From the NCBI GenBank assembly GCA_963575745.1, contig CAUYUJ010005715.1, forward strand, positions 1-57,500: DNA of 57,500 nucleotides, given 5' to 3'. Positions 53,655 to 57,500 of the stretch are shown here, in pieces. Position 1 is the stretch's first letter. The number at the start of each line of letters is the position of its first letter. The translations under genes and the position numbers were made by a program. The notes under the pieces are model-generated. The model saw only the letters and a list, made by a program, of their open reading frames with translations. It was not told the origin of the DNA and searched no databases. This DNA is from Prorocentrum cordatum. Lineage: Eukaryota; Sar; Dinophyceae; Prorocentrales; Prorocentraceae.

Positions 53655-53778
53655 CCGGGCACGTCCTCCTACTGGTGGATCATGGACGAACAACCCAGAA
53701 TACTCATCAATGCTATATATGACTATTTGTCCTTCAAACAAAAATATGAACATTCCCCCTGTAGAATGGCGTGCCCGA
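53655..53778. mobile_element. MITE family 1 (TCGGGC ends), copy 3
   Basis: A 124-bp unit. The left end CCGGGCACGTCCTCCTACTG and right end CCCCCTGTAGAATGGCGTGC then CCGA mirror each other. The AT-rich middle (TATATATGACTATTTG) is diverged from the other copies. It splits a coding-like stretch. Confidence 0.65.
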
Positions 53779-53789
53779 CCCAAGTCTAA

Positions 53790-54400
53790 CTCGGTAAGCC
53801 CCGCACTGAAGTGCGCGCATTTCTCCGCATTCATGGTCGCCGCGCTGTGGTCGTCCAGATTGAGGGGGCCGCGCAAGTATGCAACGTCGCCCCGACGCAT
53901 GCGAGGCGGCTGGGCAAATACACGAATCCTGACACACCCCTCTGCGTCACAAGATGAGTTAATACGCGCGCGGCCCTCCATGTGTTCACACTTCTGTTGG
54001 TCCTCATTGAGGCCTAGTGCACTCCTACGCCAATTGCTCATCGACGTCGGGAATTTGACCTTCGCGTGATAGACTCGAACTTGAGGCCGACACGAAACAT
54101 CATGCGACTGTCCAGGGTCGTAAATTCAGCTGTCAAATTACGCTCAGCGAAAGTGGAGAGATCGACGTCAGCGATGAAGGCACGCTTCCTGCCGGCGTCG
54201 CCCGGCGTCTCTATCTGCTTGCCGGCGACCCTCAAAGGCTCGACGTCCTCGACTGGATCTGCAACCCTGGCGTCGCTCACCCGCGGGCCCCAGTCCTGGG
54301 AGTCTGCCCTGCCAGCTGCGCCAGCAAGCGGCGGCGGCGGCGGCATGGGCGCCACCTGCTTCGGAGCCTCCGGCGGCGGCGGCGGCGGCGGTGGCATAGG
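53790..54400 (-). other. Coding-like segment, unassigned
   Basis: The minus strand reads GRKRAFIADVDLSTFAERNL, then LDSRMMFRVGLKFE, and after a frame change RIRVFAQPPRMRRGDVAYLR. A Pro-rich run (PPPPPPPPEAPKQV) lies at its start. The amino-acid composition is protein-like. No domain is recognised and the MITE at 53655-53778 terminates it. Confidence 0.3.
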
Positions 54401-54583
54401 CTGTCGCGGCGTCAGCGCGGCAGTCCGGGCTCGCGCATCGGGGCCCGATTATGGGGGGGCAAACTCTATGCACCTACACTTTTTCAGACCCTGCGTTGAA
54501 ATTCGCACGGGAACGCGGATCCTGGTGCATGCGGGATCCTAGTGTATACATGTTTCGTTGCTTCCCTGGGACATCGGGGAAAA

Positions 54584-54584
<1 letters not shown>

Positions 54585-54650
<66 letters not shown>

Positions 54651-54652
54651 AC
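54585..54652. repeat. CA dinucleotide array
   Basis: (CA)n of about 30 units with one AAAC interruption. Confidence 0.97.
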
Positions 54653-54739
54653 ACCACCCCGACGTCGTCCCCGACCCTCGAAAAGTCCTGGGATTGAAAG
54701 AGAGCACACCACTGGTAATGTACATGATCCAACTTCCGA

Positions 54740-55040
54740 AATTAAGCCGCGCCCGCCGGGCGTCGAGCTCGCCGGGCGTCGGCTTCGCCTTGGCCATGGC
54801 CTGGCCCCGAGAAGAGAATGCCGCGGCCCCGGGCGCCTTCGCGGCAGCGCATACCGCGGCGCGTTCGGCGGCCACCCTGACCATGCAGACGCGCCAGTAG
54901 AACTGGAGCTCGCGGCCCCCGCACTTGCCCACCATCTTCTCGAAGGACACCTCGCTGCAGCTGCTGCCCTCAAGCTTCTTCCAGATCGCACGGGCGCAGC
55001 CCCCGATCATCTTAGCGACCACGTCGTCATGGACCTCTCC
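54740..55040 (-). other. Probable exon, unassigned
   Basis: The minus strand reads DDVVAKMIGGCARAIWKKLE, then SSCSEVSFEKMVGKCGGREL, QFYWRVCMVRVAAERAAVC and SSRGQAMAKAKPTPGELDAR. Balanced composition with amphipathic helices suggests a true coding exon, and GELDARRARLNFG precedes a likely frame end before the CA array. The family is not recognised. Confidence 0.4.
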
Positions 55041-55284
55041 AGGAATGCCGCGGCGGGAGCGTTTCTCCTGACACTCCTCATGCGCGGAGGCAATCGAGAA
55101 AGGTCGCCGCTTCGCTGCTGATCGAAGAGCAGCAGCAGGATGCCCGGGCGGCGGCGCAGACGCGGAAGCGGTCTGGCACCTCCCCTCAGTAGCTGCCTAG
55201 GCGTAGGCCTCCAAGATCTGCTCCGTTACCTTCTGCATGCATGGCCTCTGCCGCCACGCCGATGGCCCGCGCCCGCTCTAGGTT

Positions 55285-55625
55285 TCAGTCGTCACAACAT
55301 CCAGCGCACACTCGAGCTGCCCAGTCTTGCTCGCTCAGATGACCCGCGGCACACAGGAAGTTTTGTTTCATGAGGTACTGCTTCACCAGATTCGCTACAA
55401 ATGCGGAGCGGTGTCTGTCTGATTTGCATATCGTCACAATGGCGACAGACTCGGTACTCTGACACCTCGCCAGCCAGCAACTAACCGAAATCGCGGTGCC
55501 AGGGACATGCGCGTTCTCGCGAAAGGCCTGCAGGTTGCGAGGGTGGTCACTGATGTGTCTGGTGCTGAAAGGATCGCTGCCTAGCATCGGCAAAAATGAT
55601 CTCGCCGTGATCGCGAAAATCTGGG
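55285..55625 (-). pseudogene. RapZ C-terminal-like domain fragment
   Basis: The minus strand reads FSTRHISDHPRNLQAFRE, then SVAIVTICKSDRHRSAFVAN, LVKQYLMKQNFLCAAGHLSE and WAARVCAGCCDD. The (V)AI..C..GRHRS.....L pattern with an upstream D.RH..DP segment matches the C-terminal domain of the RapZ family, named from bacterial RNase adapter proteins. The D of DxRH is S here and the GG of the phosphate-binding turn is SD, so residues likely to matter are changed. The P-loop N-terminal half of RapZ is absent. Partial gene or relic; role unknown. Confidence 0.45.
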
Positions 55626-55629
55626 CGCG

Positions 55630-57215
55630 CAGTTACCAAAGCAACGAAGATGATGTGGCCGTCATCGCCAGTCGCGGTCATCCTATGGCGTTTGCCCCGA
55701 TGCTTTTTGCGGTGGTACTCAGTCAACAGCTGACTCTCTCTCTCTGTTGCGTCGGGTTGGCCCTCGAAGTTCCCCCGGCTCATCGCGCATGCAGAGATAG
55801 ACATTGCCCGCTGACCTGCCCTCGAAGATTCTTCCGTCATCCTACCCTCGCAACGCCCCATCGCAGAGAACAGAATGTGCTCATCATCGCTGCGAGTCAA
55901 ATCACTCAGCGCATCATTCGGCTAACACGCCCGGCAAGGACGCGCAAAGGACGAACAGCATCGGCAAGACGATGAGGGCAGAACTGGTCGAGGCGAATAG
56001 CGAGGAGCCCTGAGCGGCTGCAGCGGCGCGTTTCACCTTCGCCCCCCCGGTTCATGACGGCGCGTCATAAATCGACGAGGTCTTCGACGCGGCCAAGGGG
56101 GGCCCGCGCTGGAAGCGACATCTGGCACGGCGCACGGCCCTGATCCTTCAGCTGATTGAGTCAGGACAGCCGCCAACGGCGCCGCGAGCGCCCGCGGCAC
56201 GGGAAGCACTCCCCACAAGTCGAAGCACTGCCAGCGCGACCACCAATACCGCTACACGTCTCCCACTCTACATGAACACACGTTGGGGGGGATCCTAGCT
56301 CCTCGCACTTGTCCTCCGCAGTCAGAGCCCATGCTGTCTGGCGACGCGAGACTTCCAAACCTCATCCACGGTGGGCCGCGCACCGTCACCATTGCATGCC
56401 AACCGCGCGAGGCGCAAAGGTCGCCGACGCACTGGCACGGGGCCATTCCTGGCGCGACGCGCAATGAGACCATCTCCCCGCTGAACTCAGCGCGCGTCGA
56501 ACCACGTCAAGAAACACTTCAACGCCCCCATCGGCTTCTTGACGCCACGGCCCAGGAGACACCTTCGGGCGTCGCCCCCAAGACTCTGCCGCAACTGAGG
56601 CCGCGGCGCTGGCCCGTCGAGAACGCGGCGCCCAGGCCTGGGACGGAGGTCGAAACAAGGGAGATGTCGACTCGAAGTCATCACCCGATACGCTGGCCAT
56701 CGAGGAGGTCTCAGGCCCCTCGGGCGCCGCAGTCGGGGCGACGCCGATTCTCCTCGAAACAGCAGCGGCGGCGCCCGAGGCAGCAGCCCACGAGGCAGCA
56801 GCGACGCCTGGGGGCAGCAGCCCCCGAGGCCGGGGCTCTTCCTGGCGCGCGGGAAGCCATGGACCCAGAGAACTCCTCTCCAGCCTTCGCCAAGGTCTGG
56901 CAGTGCTCCGGAGGCGCGGCCGCGCGCTCGCGCTCGACGCTGCTTTGAGCCAAAAGGGCGTCGGACAAAGCACCTCCCCCACGGCGTCAGTTGGGAGCGC
57001 GCCCCTCCGCATGACAGTTCAACGAACAACACAGAACGTCGCGCCCCTCCCCCACTCGAACATGCCCCACGACCCTGCGCGATACGAGACTAGATAGAAG
57101 AACAGAAAGTACTATCACCTGGCTGTGACACCTTACTACTGTCGACGCGATGGATTGCGGGCGATACAACAACGAATACTCTAGGCGCGAGCTACCGCTC
57201 GCCACCGTCGTCGCG
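55630..57215. other. Open frames without assignment
   Basis: Minus-strand frames around 56390-57010 (SMASVSGDDFESTSPLFRPP, GGVEVFLDVVRRALSSAGRW) and 56160-56360 look weakly protein-like. None has a recognised motif and both strands are open. Confidence 0.3.
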
Positions 57216-57220
57216 CAGAT

Positions 57221-57481
57221 TTAGCCCTCGCGCACAAGTAAACGCAACCACGGACGTCCTGGGTTTCCCCTCGCACTCGGGGCCGCGGGACCAGCGGCCA
57301 ACCCTGCGCCTGATCTCGCAGTCGGAGCGTTCCTGAATATCCCGGAGATGGCCCTCACGACCCCCCAGGGTCGGCGTGCCTCTGCCGCCGCCCCTGGTCG
57401 GGGAGCCTCGCCAAGAAGTGGAATGGTAACCTTTTCCATCGCTCTAGCTCTTGCCTCCCCCCTCGGTGATGGGATTGGCAA
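57221..57481 (-). other. Open frame at the right edge, unassigned
   Basis: The minus strand reads RARAMEKVTIPLLGEAPRPG, then GVVRAISGIFRNAPTARSGA. It could be an exon continuing past the window end. No family is recognised. Confidence 0.2.
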
Positions 57482-57500
57482 CCAGGTCTCGCTGGGTCGC

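Overview
The window reads as nuclear DNA of a dinoflagellate. This is inferred, not proven. The reasons are GC-rich coding fragments split into short exons, retroelement domains of types common in dinoflagellate genomes (DIRS-like, APE-type LINE and Ty1/copia-like), gene-fragment families in very close spacing, and an extreme load of simple, tandem and foldback repeats. No prokaryotic operon structure, rRNA, tRNA or full-length spliced-leader gene was seen. No complete host gene is present.

Left end (1-3.1 kb): three minus-strand exons of a secreted-type gene joining a somatomedin-B-like cysteine module to an endonuclease/exonuclease/phosphatase (EEP) domain. AT-rich dispersed repeats follow. 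From 3.36 to 4.2 kb there are hexamer and CAT microsatellites.

Retroelement block (4.3-17.1 kb): a decayed plus-strand LINE (ORF1, APE endonuclease, RT with a WVDD motif; about 4.3-9.8 kb) lies tail to tail with a decayed minus-strand DIRS-like element (gag-like segments, RT-RNase H, tyrosine recombinase, cytosine-methyltransferase-like tail; about 17.1-11.1 kb).

Repeat desert (17.1-36.8 kb): several foldback or MITE-like families, a perfect 44-bp palindrome, a roughly 100-bp repeat family carrying AAATAAA, tandem 303/323-bp units, interleaved GTGTCCCG and GATCGATAGT arrays, GAT and CTC arrays, a 72-bp satellite, and one terminal exon of an AANAT-like GNAT acetyltransferase.

Higher-order repeat (36.8-42.8 kb): about 1.07-kb units, each made of 83-bp monomers, a unique block and a CTC-rich tract. 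One unit is split by a 2.1-kb coding-like insert with a 4-bp target duplication and an A5 end, as expected of a retrocopy.

Right end (42.8-57.5 kb): further foldbacks and MITEs, AANAT-like exons in an order that implies tandem genes, a Ty1/copia relic with the reverse transcriptase deleted, a RapZ-C-like fragment and unassigned coding-like segments. Taken together this is a graveyard of mobile elements with small islands of host exons. The foldback families and the composite satellites are the least explained content.
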